Made by a program: the position numbers and the translations under genes. The notes below the pieces were generated by a model. It was not told the origin of the DNA. It was given only the letters and a program-made list of their open reading frames with translations, and made no database searches. From the NCBI GenBank assembly GCA_936450465.1, contig OW388290.1, positions 24,169,457 to 24,233,456 of the forward strand: a stretch of DNA of 64,000 nucleotides, given 5' to 3'. The DNA comes from Gibbula magus. Taxonomy: Eukaryota; Mollusca; Gastropoda; Trochida; Trochidae. Below, in pieces: positions 11,804 to 36,833 of the stretch; the stretch's first letter is position 1, and every line of letters starts with the position of its first letter.

Positions 11804-12739
11804 GGCCCCTTCACAACCCATCGTGCGTGCAATTCGTTCGTACGTTTTTTGGGGAGGCCACGGTCGCTACGTTTTTCTGAAAACGTAGGGTGGATTTAAT
11901 CAAGAACAGAGAGGGAGTGTGCCAACGCACGTCAAACGCACGTCGTACGTACGTGGCCGTCGACACGTCTGGCAGTGAGGAGGTGCGTGCATCGTACGAT
12001 GCGCACGTGGTACGTGCGTGTGCCGTGCGTACAACGTGCGTACAACGTGCGTGTGATATGCGATTGTCACATTGTCGTACGGGGGCCGTGCGTCTCACGT
12101 ACAGTGTCCTTACACTACGCACGTTGTAAGTGCGTGCGAGTGCAATGAGGTTTTTCCCACCCTATTGACAGGTGCTTGGTACACATTGTCAATCCACAAG
12201 ATGCCGCCCATTCCACCGCTCCGGGTCCTGATGCTGCAAGATCAACTTCAGATGGCAGCACAGGAGTTGTGCCCAAAACGTGCGTTGTACGTGCTTACTC
12301 GGTACGTTGTACGTGCTTACTCGGTACGAACGACGTGAGTTTTCTTTAATTATTTGATAGTTAAACTTTGGACGTGCCGAGTAAGCACGAACTACGCACG
12401 TACAACGCACGTTGTACGCACGTGCAACGTGCGTCTTTCTTAGAGAAAGTGTGAGTGGGTAAGCTTGAAAAAAACGCACGATGTCGGTGCGTTGTGCGTG
12501 CGGTTGTCGTACAGGGCACGCACGTCGATCGTACGGAGGAAAATTCGCAGCCCGTTCGTAGTCTGCACGCAGCGAAAGTTCTGCATGCACTTAAAGTTCT
12601 ACGACGAGTCTGCATGCTCCAAATTTGTCCAAAATCGGTACGGCGTCGGTACCGAGGACGCACGAATTCCCCAATTTACCCCACGTTTTTGTCGGTAGAC
12701 AGCACGCAGCTGCACGTACGACGGGTTGTGAAGGGGCCT
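11804..12739. mobile_element. GC-rich TTAA-flanked inverted-repeat element, 936 bp
   Basis: Ends GGCCCCTTCACAACCC and GGGTTGTGAAGGGGCC, extended with mismatches to about 26 bases, and flanked by TTAA (11800-11803 and 12740-12743). Block A provides the matching site without it. The interior is packed with CGTACG, GTGCGT and ACGTGC words on both strands, unlike the AT-rich surroundings. Open frames across it are a by-product of few stop codons and are not called as genes. Its length, ends and lack of transposase suggest a non-autonomous DNA transposon, perhaps piggyBac-like by target site. Confidence 0.75.
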
Positions 12740-12743
12740 TTAA

Positions 12744-12780
12744 GCGGCTGTCACAACCCGTCGTACGTGTCGCCGGCTTT
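12744..12780. repeat. Fragment resembling the end of the adjacent TTAA element
   Basis: CACAACCCGTCGTACGTG directly beside the element at 11804-12739 resembles its left terminus (CACAACCCATCGTGCGTG) in the same orientation. Possibly the remnant of a second, neighbouring copy. Confidence 0.4.
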
Positions 12781-12900
12781 ATTATCATTAAATAATTGTG
12801 TTATTTTGTTGAAATGAACTACCTATTGCTCAAACAATTGCCTTGTAGAAACAACTGATAAATGATCTCCAACATGGACAGCACTCAAAGCCTCTTCATA

Positions 12901-13673
12901 AACAAGTAATTGTCACAAACGTGACCATGTCCCCCGCCGCAATCAAGGTTGAAGGGTTCATGAGATATGGCGCTAACAACATTTTCAAAACTGATCAAAG
13001 TCTCGCCGTGACCATGAAAATGAGGTCAAGGTCACCGAAAACTTTTCAGGTCTGCGTATTCCCCAGATGAATACCAGTACGAAGTTTGAAGATTCTAGGT
13101 TGAGCGGTTCATTAGATATGGCGCTAACAACATTTTCAAAACTGGTCAAAGTCTCGTCGTGACCTTGAAAATGAAGTCAAGGTCACCGAAAACTTTTCAG
13201 GTCTACGTATTCCCCAGATGAAGACTGGTACCAAGTTTTAAGACTCTAGGTCGAAGGGTTCATGAGGTATCGCGCTAACAACATTTTCAAAACTGGTCAA
13301 AGTCTCGCCGTGACCTTGAAAATGAAGTCAAGGTCACCGAAAACTTTTCAGGTCTACGTATTCCCCAGATGAAGACTGGTACCAAGTTTGAAGACTCTAG
13401 GTCGAAGGGTTCATGAGAAATGGCGCTAACACCATTTTTCAAAACTGGTCAAAGTCTCGCCGTGACCTTGAAAATGAGGTCAAGGTCACCAAAACCTTTT
13501 CAGGTCTGCGTATTCCCCAGATGAAGATTGGTACCAAGTTTGAAGATTCTAGGATGAGCGGTTCATTAGATATCGCGCTAACAAGAAGCGGGACGGACGT
13601 ACGGACGTACGTATGGACGTACGGAGCTGAATACTATGTCCCCCGCTCCACGCTTCGCGGCGTCGGGGGACAA
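12901..13673 (+). mobile_element. Hairpin-ended tandem-repeat element 1 (151-bp unit)
   Basis: About 4.5 units of 151 bp, marked by GCGCTAAC at 12970, 13121, 13272, 13423 and 13575. The left end has GTCACAAACGTGAC, then CATGTCCCCCGCCGC. The right end has a GGACGTAC track, then a 9-bp-stem hairpin TGTCCCCCG (13637) with CGGGGGACA (13664-13672) and CAATAA. Block A shows the empty site (CTTCATAAGCA near 6474). Each unit carries TCAAGGTCAC. The layout resembles Helentron-derived HINE/pearl elements, by inference. Confidence 0.75.
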
Positions 13674-14213
13674 TAAGCATACAATAGACGATCAAAACTG
13701 AAGAGATGTTAGGCTTTTACGTTTCAAGTACAGTAATCCGGATTGATGTTCCGTTTGTATGAAAGACATGATTAACACGTTATATTATTTTATGCGTCAC
13801 TGTGTATATCGATCAAACAGGTAATCATTAAAACGATTCTAGTGGATTTCAGGCATAAATGATAATTTTTTTAAATTATAATGCTACAGTGAATTAACAT
13901 ATAAATGTAAAAATTAATACAAATGGCATGCCTCGCTTACTGAAACAAATATTATATAGATAAAAATTCAGAGATTTATATATTAAAAAATACCAGTGTT
14001 AAGAAATGTTTCTGCAATTATTGATATTGATATTTCTCTTCATTTCATCATATTATGTTCTTTTCAATGATTATGTACTGCACTTGAATACATGTCACAC
14101 GAATTATTAGTAAGTGCTCACAAAACATCGGAACATATTTTGAATTGTTTAACGGTACACTTAGACTCATTTGGTTTTCCAAGTATTACTGTGGTCAGTT
14201 ACAAGGTGTCGCT

Positions 14214-14348
14214 ATGTCTGGGCCGCAAAACGGACCACAAATCTACTTAATGGTCAACAAGTCGCCTAGCAAAATGGCGACTCGGCAACAAAACGAAGTA
14301 ATAGGAAGTGTTGCTTGTTTATACTACGACTCTTATCTTTTACATTAG
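14214..14348 (+). pseudogene. Remnant start region downstream of block B
   Basis: An ATG in the position of the lengsin-like start opens a 44-codon frame beginning MSGPQNGPQIY. It does not resemble GS, but the 5' flank is paralogous. It could be a lost copy's first exon, a new exon, or chance. A possible donor GTAATA lies about 84 bases in. Confidence 0.3.
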
Positions 14349-14489
14349 AAGTCGATATATAAATGAAGATTCCTTTATTCGTGTGGGGACATTTAATTAA
14401 GATGAGAACAAATACTAGGGTGCGTTCATGCTGATGGATTGTAGGATGAATGCAATTCTGACTTCAATTGACTAACCTGCCGGCGGTTC

Positions 14490-14695
14490 AACAAAATGGA
14501 GCGCTTCGTAGCGCTCATTGATCGCTCAATGTAGCGCTCAATGAGCGCTTCTTCTCTCTTGAACGACACAGTGCAAATTCCTCAAAGTTTGCTCGCCTTG
14601 TTACGTAGCGCTACATTGAGCAATCACGTTCAAGAGAGGTTTAAAAGTAATCGCTAATTGAGCGATTACTTTGAAACCTATCTTGAACACGGCAG
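14490..14695. repeat. Nested palindromes
   Basis: Several overlapping inverted repeats lie here: GCGCTCAATGAGCGC; AGTAATCGCT and AGCGATTACT around a 5-base loop; and CTCTCTTGAACG facing CGTTCAAGAGAG. GTAGCGCT words recur on both strands. Likely a compact foldback element. Confidence 0.6.
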
Positions 14696-15070
14696 TTTCT
14701 ATGACAGAAATGTTCACTTATACTGTGTTAACTTGTAAACCTCATGCACACCTAGGATGAAATTTAAAAACACTTACAAATGGAATTTGTTATTCAACAT
14801 GTAACTTTCGTCAATAGTCGTCATTTGAACAAAGTTATAAAATTATTTCACAGTGAAAGTCGTAGATTGCATAAGTACTGATGTGGAAATATGTGTTTGT
14901 GTTGAGTGTCAGCACAATCTCTTATTTTAGGGCCAGAAATCAGTATACATGTATAGGGTTACAACGTTGTTGCCATAGTTTTTAAAGCGAAGCAACCGAA
15001 ATAATGTAGCTTGTATTACCGAATATGCTATATATTATCCCATGTTTTATTAGATTAGAATGTCTCTCAT

Positions 15071-15592
15071 TCTCTTCCCATAGAGGTTACTCCCTTCAGA
15101 TCTCTAACCTAAACCTTTCTAACCTCTGTTCTAGATTGGCTGAAATCACCGGAAAAAGGGACTGTCCTGGTTGTTGCATTTGAATCTAGTTATGCAATCA
15201 GCGACGCCTTTGTAAAAGTGACATTTGTCAATGACAGGTCACAATGATAAATTAAACGTAAGATGACATAGTTGTTTTCCTCGATATATGCTATTTGATT
15301 TTGTGAAAAGAAATTGATCATAAACAAGCTGATAACTAAAAAAATCAGAGACAAATACAGAAAATAGTTCATATGTGCTATTTACATCAGACATATTCGA
15401 AGGACATATGCTAATTGCTCTTTGCAGTCACTCGGTCGCCATGTCCGCTGAAAGATGAGTTTCCATTGGTTAAGAAGCAGGGATACTTTGAGGTTCCCGC
15501 TAGAGAATTTTGTTGGAGCGGAGAAATACAGGCCATCTAGAACATAGGTAAGGATCAGAAATGTGAAGGGAGTAACCTCTGTTGGAAGAAAA
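15071..15592. mobile_element. MITE with AGAGGTTACTCCCTTCA ends
   Basis: Inverted ends of about 28 bases (15071-15100 and 15563-15592) with the core AGAGGTTACTCCCTTCA. No coding capacity. A related, shorter copy lies at 38970-39226. Confidence 0.7.
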
Positions 15593-16653
15593 TGGAATTT
15601 AACTCTGATTTTTGTTTTTCATTGCCGGGCTGAAATGTGTCACTTAGTAGGACTGGCTACTTTTGGGGAGGGTTGATAAGTTTTCCAGCCCGAATTTTCT
15701 ATGAATATACTTTAAACTACGATAAGTGATTTCCTGACAAAAATTCGCAATGACAAACCTTGAAATGTTGAATGCGGTCGAAATGTTAATAAAATATGCA
15801 CTTACCCTTTCACCACCATAACAATTAGTATTCAGGACATAAGATCGATTTGCATATTTTGGAAATACAGCTCTTTCCTCTAATACAACCCGGTGAAAAT
15901 GTGTACGAATGTAAATTTTAAGCCTGGTCTCGTACAGAACCTATAGGGGATAAAGTAGTGCTGAAGGATTTAGAACCCAGGGTTTGCATTCGAGGAAATA
16001 TGGTAGTAAATGCCGAAAGGGTTAAGTTTTGGTGCATCATGCCTGTCAGATTGTCCATCGACAAGATCGTCTGTAAAATGTTCACATTGTCAACAACATC
16101 AACTCCGGAACTACCTAGCTGTACTGATCACCTCCTCCAACCTTCAACTCTGGGCTTGACAGGTATTTTTTCCTAAAACCTCTAAACGAATTCTTTTCCA
16201 AAACTTGGCAATTAACAAAGGAAGTTCAATAACATGTTTTTACACTTTTGTAAATTTGGTCTTGGTCTTGGTCCCCTCCTACAATAGGGGCGTGGCAGGG
16301 TGTACATCCTCAAACCTTCTGTTTGTGTCTTTTCGGGAACAGGCAATGCTAGGAAGCTTTCAGAATAAACCATTTGAATAGCCAACGTTAAACTTTATAT
16401 ATTTCATTGACTAGCCGCAAAACTAAGCCCTTCTTGAGACATGTATTATATCAATCATATGAAACATTTATAGTTTCATCAAACATTGCAAAAATGCATA
16501 CAGATTGTCAGCATGTTTCGATCAATTCATTTCTTTGCATTCACGTTTGTTACACGCCTGTCCAAAGTGAAAACAAAAATCAGAATTAAATTTCGCCTAT
16601 GCGTTTCTGTTTAAAGGACATAGTTTACAAACTGTTTCCATTGTCCTTACATC

Positions 16654-16993
16654 TTCATTAGTACAGGGGCGGGATAGCGCAGTGGTTAGCGCGTTCGGCT
16701 TCGGATCAAGAGGTCCGGGGTTCGAATCCCGCCAGGGGCACGGCTACTTTGTCTGCAGTAGAGAACTGTTCTACACGCAGTAAGGTTTGGGTGCAATGCT
16801 ACACTGAATTTCAGCGTAGTACCACCCATGGTTCGCTAGTTCCAGCCGATGCCCGCAGGTTTCACCGCAATGCATAGCCACATGGCGTTGCGGGCTTTCT
16901 CCCTGCCATAATACTAGCAGCCGCGATATAAGTGAAATACTCTTGAAAGCGGCGTTAAACCCCAACTCACCTCACCTCACCTTCATTAGTACA
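16654..16993 (+). mobile_element. tRNA-derived SINE, full length, with target duplication
   Basis: The tRNA-like head has an A box TAGCGCAGTGG and a B box GGTTCGAATCC. A body with AAGGTTTGGGTGCAATGC and GCGTTGCGGGCTTTCTCCCT follows, then GCGGCGTTAAAC and a CTCAC-repeat tail. Flanking copies of TTCATTAGTACA at 16654-16665 and 16982-16993 are the target-site duplication. Other copies in the window are at 23100, 27390 and 34252. Confidence 0.93.
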
Positions 16994-17379
16994 ACTTAAG
17001 ACAAGGGTGTCTAGTGCATGTATTGAGACAGCTTAAACAAAGAAACTGGTTGATTCCCTTTAAAAATTAGACGTGAAAATAAGAAACGTTGTACTTTTTA
17101 CAAAATTATTAATATGCAAGCTCCAGATTATATGATTAATTTACTACCACCAGTCACTATTTCTCATTACATCTTGCGTAGCAAATAAAATTTATATATT
17201 CCAAAATTTCGAACTGCTGTCCTTCAAAAGTCTTTTATATATACGAATACTTTTCCTCGACAATACGATATTCAAATTCATTATCATCATTTAAAGCAAA
17301 CTTTTCTGAAAGAGTGTGTAAAATCTCAAAATATTTTCTATTCGTTGATAGGAAGATGAACATTATACACAGTAAGTTA

Positions 17380-17830
17380 AGAAATTCTTGTAGTTTCCTA
17401 AACGCTGATCTGTATCGTGTCATTTATCTGAAAGTAAATTTTGCATTTGTGGTCCTTTGGTTAAAGATGTCTACCATTTCTTCTTGAGGTGTCCAAGATA
17501 TTCTAATTTCTGTTCAGAATTAAAGCAAAGATTTCAAAATTTTAAGGCCGAATTTGATCTAAATTCAATCCTGTATGTCAATCCAAATCTTCCACAACAA
17601 GTCAATGAAAACATGTTTCACCATGTTCGTTAATTCATTGGAAAGAGTCAGCGGTTCAATTAATAGATAAATACAAATGTATGTTTTAACTATATTCATA
17701 ATGTATTTGTCACAAGAATAATATTTCTAATTGTGTGTTGCGTTATAATGTATATTACATGTTTACCCACTCAAAATATGTCTAGCTACTTCACTTGTAG
17801 ATTTTTTAATTATCTTCTGCATTAAATTTG
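17380..17830 (+). pseudogene. LINE 3' end fragment
   Basis: The frame at about 17449-17550 gives CICGPLVKDVYHFFLRCPRY, the LINE C-terminal Cys/His module. The following 3' UTR-like stretch (17690-17775, with ATTCATAATGTATTTGTCA) recurs at 55500-55610. The 5' part is missing. Confidence 0.65.
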
Positions 17831-18116
17831 GTATGTGTTTTAGCCTTCTATAACGTTTATAACTTGTGTAAGGATTTAAACTTCTAAGGTTTTTCTATAA
17901 GGTTTATCCATCTTCTGCATGACATCGTTATATTTATTTTAGTAATTCAATATGGACAACTGTAAGAGCTCTGTCTTCACTGATTTCAGTACCTCAAGTC
18001 ACACGTAGCTGGTACTAGACGCGCACATAAAATCTCCTGTCCTTGCCAATAGCAGACTTGATAGGTGATGAAATTGCATTTCTGCATTTTGAGCGTCTAA
18101 AGGTGAGAGTTCTATC

Positions 18117-18186
18117 CAGTCTGTTAAAGTCGACCGTTTTCCAAGGAACAAAAGTTGCAAAATAGTGCATCTACCGGGATACGAAC
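18117..18186. repeat. Single end of MITE family F
   Basis: CAGTCTGTTAAAGTCGACCG continuing to ATCTACCGGGATACGAA matches the termini of the elements at 39311-39499 and 47805-50125. No matching second end is nearby. Confidence 0.6.
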
Positions 18187-18990
18187 TCATATCATTATTT
18201 TGGGCGTTTTTTAATCGGACTCGAGTTTTATCGGGTATTTTTGTGGGTATGAAATTCGGAATGACATTTCTGTTTACGCATATATATGTGTACATACTCA
18301 TTGCACAATCCAGGTAAAACATATTACTGAGGGTAATAATATATAATTATGACTTTTTATTTGAACATTTGATAAAGGCTAGCGGAAATCCATTCAAATA
18401 TTAATAATTTTCATGAAAAATATACTCAAAGACAAATCCGTTAGACAATTGGTTTACGCTATCGTGAAATTCAAACCATAAAAATAGAAATATACAAGAA
18501 TGCAAAATGAAACATTTTTAAAAAACTATAATAATTTTGGTACGATGTATTCCCTTTGACAAATGTTAGACTTTATCGATTGAGTTCTCAGTGATTGGCC
18601 TATATACCTTTTCGATATTTAAATTCAATATTATTTGAGTATTTTCTTATTTCCTTTGTCCTTCTAAACAACATGCATTATAAAACATCTTAATTATTTT
18701 TATTGCATGTATAATGAGTTACGTAAAAACAATTTCCTCTCTTTTCTAAACATCTTAGAAGGATTAAACCTATTTACTTAGTAGATCTATACCTATTCAC
18801 TTAGTAGGTATATACCTATTTAATTAATAGCCTATACATGTATAGAGGCTATCTGTTTGTAGGCTACCTGTTTACTGAATAGGCCTCTTGGTGATGCTTT
18901 CACAGAAATATTGATAAACCATAACCATCAATTTTTAACATTGATCCTTAAATAATACACTAATTGTCTCTTATAATAGGAATAAGACAT

Positions 18991-19372
18991 GTAAACATCT
19001 GATGACATCAATCACAAGTACAAGTAATTAATTGATTGTTTAATCGATTTTTGTGCAGTAACTTGCCTATACATCCGAAGAAATGTGAAGGTTTCGTCTT
19101 ATTTTTCGGTATTTCTAATGTAAACATCTGATGCCATCAATCACAAGTACAAGTAATTAATTGATTGTTTAATCGATTTTTGTGCAGTAACTTGCCTATA
19201 CATCCAAAGAAATGTGAAGGTTTCGTCTTATTTTTCGGTATTTCTAATGTAAACATCTGATGCCATCAATCACAAGTACAAGTAATTAATTGATTGTTTA
19301 ATCGATTTTTGTGCAGTAACTTGCCTATACATCCAAAGAAATGTGAAGGTTTCGTCTTATTTTTCGATATTT
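18991..19372. repeat. Triplicated 129-bp tandem repeat
   Basis: Three near-identical units begin GTAAACATCTGATG at 18991, 19120 and 19249. They sit about 380 bp before the CDR2-like first coding exon. No function is visible. Confidence 0.9.
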
Positions 19373-19749
19373 CTTCATTTAATGTATTTTTAATATTTAA
19401 AACTCGGGTTATTAAACATTGCTTATTAAGTTTCAACGTCTATTACTGTTTACATAATAAAAGTATCGACATATCAAGTACTCTCTCTTTACGGATGATT
19501 AGAGAACAATCCGCGAGTAGTGCAAGGTTATACTAGTCGATAAACACGAATCACGGAGTACTCGTGTAAAGCGAGTCCGCTTCACGACATGGCAATCTGA
19601 CAGACGGAAGTAGTCCGCTGTAGTTCATGCCACGTCGAGAGTGAGAGAGACGGGGAATTTATAGTAGTGGGACTTGCATGGCTAACACTGCAACCAGCTT
19701 CTCACAGTGATGAGACGATGAGAAGTTGATCTCAGGGTTTGAAAGAAAG
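19373..19749 (+). promoter_or_regulatory. Probable promoter and 5' UTR of the CDR2-like gene
   Basis: This stretch before the start codon is richer in CpG and G than its surroundings and has no reading frame. It is placed here only because the first coding exon follows. No TATA box is obvious at a fixed distance. Confidence 0.35.
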
Positions 19750-33158
<13,409 letters not shown>

Positions 33159-33214
33159 AGCCGCTATAGCTTTCTGGTCGATAATATCATAGGTTGGGTA
33201 TAGGAGGCTTGTAA

Positions 33215-33393
33215 TGGTACCACAGGCGAATTTAGCGCATATAGGTTGCGCAACAGAGATGAAATGACCAGTCCCCCTATAGGGATAACTGATCATGTCA
33301 TCTCTTTTGCGGAACATTGGGAAATCTGGTCATTTTACGCATTTGATCTCTGTTGCGGAACCTATTTGCGCTAAAATGCGCCTGTGGTGGAAC
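33215..33393. mobile_element. MITE in the CDR2-like 3' UTR
   Basis: Arms of about 60 bases (CCACAGGCGAATTTAGCGC and its complement GCGCTAAAATGCGCCTGTGG) form a 179-bp foldback 57 bases after the stop codon. It has no coding capacity, and transcripts would contain a long hairpin. Confidence 0.75.
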
Positions 33394-34238
33394 TGACATC
33401 AGCTAACCAGTACCATGGTATGTTATAAATGAGATGTCATGACTTGTAACAATCTTGTAGGCCAGGTTATAGGCATGAAACCGATGTCAGCATTATACAT
33501 ACTTGTACATCACCATCTTTGCTAATGATAACGCACTACTAACCACGGTTGCAATAACTGAGATGCAATGTTTATGACCAAACCACTCTATATATTTGTT
33601 TATGGTATATTTTAATTATATTTATCTAATACTTACATTAATATACATTGCAAGGTCTAGTCTGATATTTTATCTACCGATTGTGGTCGTGTAATGTATT
33701 TATGAATGCCAAAACAGTTTCTAGTCGGTAGCCTAGACTATCACATTTTCTTTAAAATATTCTTAAAGCATTTTAAAACAATGGTTCTAAGGTCTGTAAT
33801 GTCTTCCGCCGTTCGCCAAAATATGTTTATGGGCATATGCTATTATTTTGATAAGTTATATAAAGCTCAAAGACTTTCAATGCTTCCCCAATATATTTAT
33901 GCTCACTTTTGTTGCTTCATATTCGGTAGTATGTATTCACCTTCTGTTAGCTTATACATTTAACATGGACTGGTACTGCTCCGAAAAGATACCAGAATTT
34001 TCGAATGGAAGCGTGCAAAGGGAAGTAACTCCAATCATTGAATTGTATATAAAAATTGTACAAAAATTGTAACGCTGTGATCTTGTACATTGTGTTATTC
34101 CCATTGACGTATGTATCAAAACTATATTTGTTTATATGTTCTTTAATCAAATGATTGCTTGTAAAACAGTTGTGTTTCATTTATATATGCTGGCATTATG
34201 TTTAATTGGTTTTGCACAAGTTTAACAAATAATTTGTT
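33394..34238. other. Rest of the CDR2-like 3' flank, no gene seen
   Basis: AT-rich. No clear AATAAA was found between the stop codon and the SINE at 34252, so the end of the transcript cannot be placed. The open frames look like chance. Confidence 0.5.
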
Positions 34239-34527
34239 CTTAAACATTTTTTTTCGGGGTTAGCGCAGTGGTCAAAACACTCGGATCAAGAGGTCAGGGT
34301 TCGAATCCCGCAAGGGCACGGCAACTTTGTCTGCAGTAGAGAACTGTTCTACATGCAGTAAGGTTTCGGTGCAATGCTGCACTGAATTTCAGCGCAGGTT
34401 TCACCGCAATGCATAGCCACCATTGCGTTGTGGGATATCTCCTTGCAAACATACCAGCAGCGTGATATAAGTGAAATACTCTTGAAATCGGCGTTAACCC
34501 TTAACTCACCTCACCTTAAACCTTTTT
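34239..34527 (+). mobile_element. tRNA-derived SINE copy with target duplication
   Basis: Same family as 16666-16980, with A box TTAGCGCAGTGG, B box GGTTCGAATCC, and an internal deletion after TTTCAGCGCAG. CTTAAACATTTTT (34239-34251) and CTTAAACCTTTTT (34515-34527) are the target duplication, with one mismatch. Confidence 0.88.
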
Positions 34528-34999
34528 GAAAGACTTCAGAGAATTCCATTATCACTAATATATTTCAAATAAGCTCACCGAATTAAATATTTCACATCTG
34601 AAAAGGTGATTTTGAAACAAATTAACGCGTGTAAACAAGTAGAATACAACTTAAGATGTAACATGGTTAAATTTGAAGCCAACTGTTTTTATTATTTGGT
34701 ATATGTGATACTATATGATACATGAAATACTCCACATTTGTTACTTTTAATTGAACAGAATTACTTGAAATATTCACAAACAAACGTCGGTCTTTCTAAC
34801 ACATGAACCAAAGATGGCCAGCCTGCACAGATATCGACGTGACATCGCGAGTTTATACACCAGAATTTTTCGAAAATCTTTGAAAATTTATTCATTAATT
34901 CATTCTGAAGATTTGATTAAAGATTTTGTAAAACACCACCAGTACAGTACCCAAATGTTACCAAACGTTTCATCCATGATGAACCAATGCTGAGACTCA

Positions 35000-35610
35000 A
35001 TACCAAGTCCTTTTATACACATCTTCATAATCGGGTGGTATCTGTTCTGGGTCCAGCTGCACAAAGCTCTAATAAGGTCACCTTTACTCACTGATAGTGC
35101 AATCGATAACGGATAACACGCAAGTAACCTTAGTAGTAAGTTGTTTTATGCAACGATAACCCTAGAACATATGTTCATAATCAGATGGTATATGTTCCTG
35201 GTTCCGCTGCACTTATGTAAGGTAACCATAACTCATTGATAGCACTAAGATCAAACTTAATGTTAAGGTTGCTTTATGCAACGATCCCCAAGGAACGCGT
35301 AAATTTCATAAAAAGCTGGTATGTGTTCTGGGTCCCGCTGCACAAAGCTCTGTAAAGGTAATTTTATATCATCTCTATTCAATGGTATTACAATGATAAA
35401 GAATTATTAAGGTTGCTTTGTGCAACAATCCTTATGGAACACATCATTTTCATAATCAGGTGGTATGTGTTCTGGGTTCCGCTGCACAAAGCTCTTATAG
35501 GGTAACCTTTCTTCACTGATAGTCTTAGTGCAATTATCAAGGTAGCACTATGGTTAACCATTGTGGTGACGTTGCTTTGTGCAACTACCCCGGAACACAT
35601 ATCCCTGGTG
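35000..35610. repeat. Tandem repeat, about 130-150-bp unit, four copies
   Basis: Units are marked by TTCATAATCAGGTGGTAT at about 35023, 35174, 35304 and 35449, each with TTCCGCTGCACAAAGCTC and GCTTTGTGCAAC. GCACAAAG and CTTTGTGC let each unit pair with itself. Confidence 0.8.
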
Positions 35611-35937
35611 GTGACATTGCTGGTTCGAGAAGGGTACCCCTCACGATGTCCATGTCGATGCGTGTGCAGCTGATATATTGTCTGTTGATCTTGCTCGTCT
35701 GTATCTTCCCAACGTGCCGTGTACGCCTTGTGATATACGCATGCTGTTACCAGATCTATTTATATGCTTTGTTTGCCTCGAAGAGGTAATGTTCTTGAAA
35801 TAAATGAGATTTTACTATTGGTGGAAGCATTTGTAATTTATCCAAATGGTGGGATTAACTGTGCATTAACGACGTGTTACGGCATTATAAGACTAAGGGT
35901 GTATGTAATGTATCCATATGAACGGACATGGTTAATC

Positions 35938-36833
35938 ATTATTATGCCCCCGAATCGGAGATTCCGGGGATATATTGTTTATCACCTGTCCGTCTGTCTG
36001 TTCGTCTGTCCGTCTGTCTGTGTGTTTGTCCACAAAAACTTTAACCTTGGCCATAACTTTGGATTGCTCAGAGCTAGGGCTTTCATACTTGGCATGTGCA
36101 TAGCTCGTGATGAGACCTTTTAGATGAGGTCATCATATTTGAGCTTGTGATCTTGACCTTGCCGCAATTGACATTTTCAGAAAACTTTAACCTTGGCCAT
36201 AACTTTAGATTGCTTAGAGCTAGGGCTTTCATACTTGGCATGTGCATACCTTGTGATGAGACCTTTCAGATGAGGTCATCATATTTGACCTTGTGACCTT
36301 GACCTTGCCGCACTGAACATTTTCAGAAAACTTTAACCTTGGCCATAACTTTTGATTGTTAAGGGTTACGGCTTTCATACTTGGCATGTGCATACCTTGT
36401 GATGAGATCTTTCAGATGAGGTCATCATATTTGATCTTGTGACCTTGACCTTGCTGCAGTGGACATCTTCAGTAAACTTTAACCTTGGCCATAACTTTAG
36501 ATTGCTCAGAGCTACGGCTTTCATACTTGGCATGTGCATACCTTGTGATGAGACCTTTCAGATGAGGTCATCATATTTGATCTTGTTACCATGACCTTGC
36601 CGCAGTGGACAATATTTAGAAAACGTTAACCTTGGCCATAACTTTGGATTGCTCAGAGCTAGGGCTTTCATACTTGGCATGTGCATACCTTGTGATGAGA
36701 TCTTTCAGATGAGGTCATCATATTTGACCTTTTGATCTTGACCTTGCCGGAGTGGACATTATTCAGAAAACTTAACCTTGGCCATAACTTTAGTATATCC
36801 GGGGGCATCCGTATTTAACAAACACATCTTGTT
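35938..36833 (-). mobile_element. Hairpin-ended tandem-repeat element 2 (146-bp unit)
   Basis: Five units of 146 bp plus a partial one, starting at CTTTAACCTTGGCCATAAC (36039, 36185, 36331, 36477, 36623). At the left is the C5/G4 hairpin (CCCCCGAATC with GATTCCGGGG) preceded by ATTATTATG, then a CCGTCTGT track. At the right are ATCCGGGGGCAT and the hairpin AACAAACACATCTTGTT. In element orientation the layout equals elements 1 and 3. Units carry GTGACCTTGACCTTG. Confidence 0.75.

Larger units (their letters stand above)
11095..14216. repeat. Block B of the tandem duplication
   Basis: Paralogous to 3715-7016 (see block A). It is interrupted by a 936-bp TTAA element (11804-12739) and a hairpin-ended tandem-repeat element (about 12901-13673), neither of which is in block A. 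It ends at an ATG (14214) matching the lengsin-like start codon position, after which the sequences diverge within about ten bases and no GS exon follows. Confidence 0.8.

Noticed and set aside
11811..12817. Several overlapping frames of 65-133 codons on both strands
   Set aside because: All lie in the CGTACG-rich transposon, where stop codons are rare; the Arg/Val/Cys-rich products are not protein-like and resemble no family.
16675..16742. A functional tRNA gene
   Set aside because: A and B boxes are good, but no clean acceptor or anticodon stem forms, and the sequence runs into a SINE body and tail.
35550..36123. Two plus-strand frames with hydrophobic stretches
   Set aside because: They cross the border between a tandem repeat and a hairpin-ended element and have no family resemblance.
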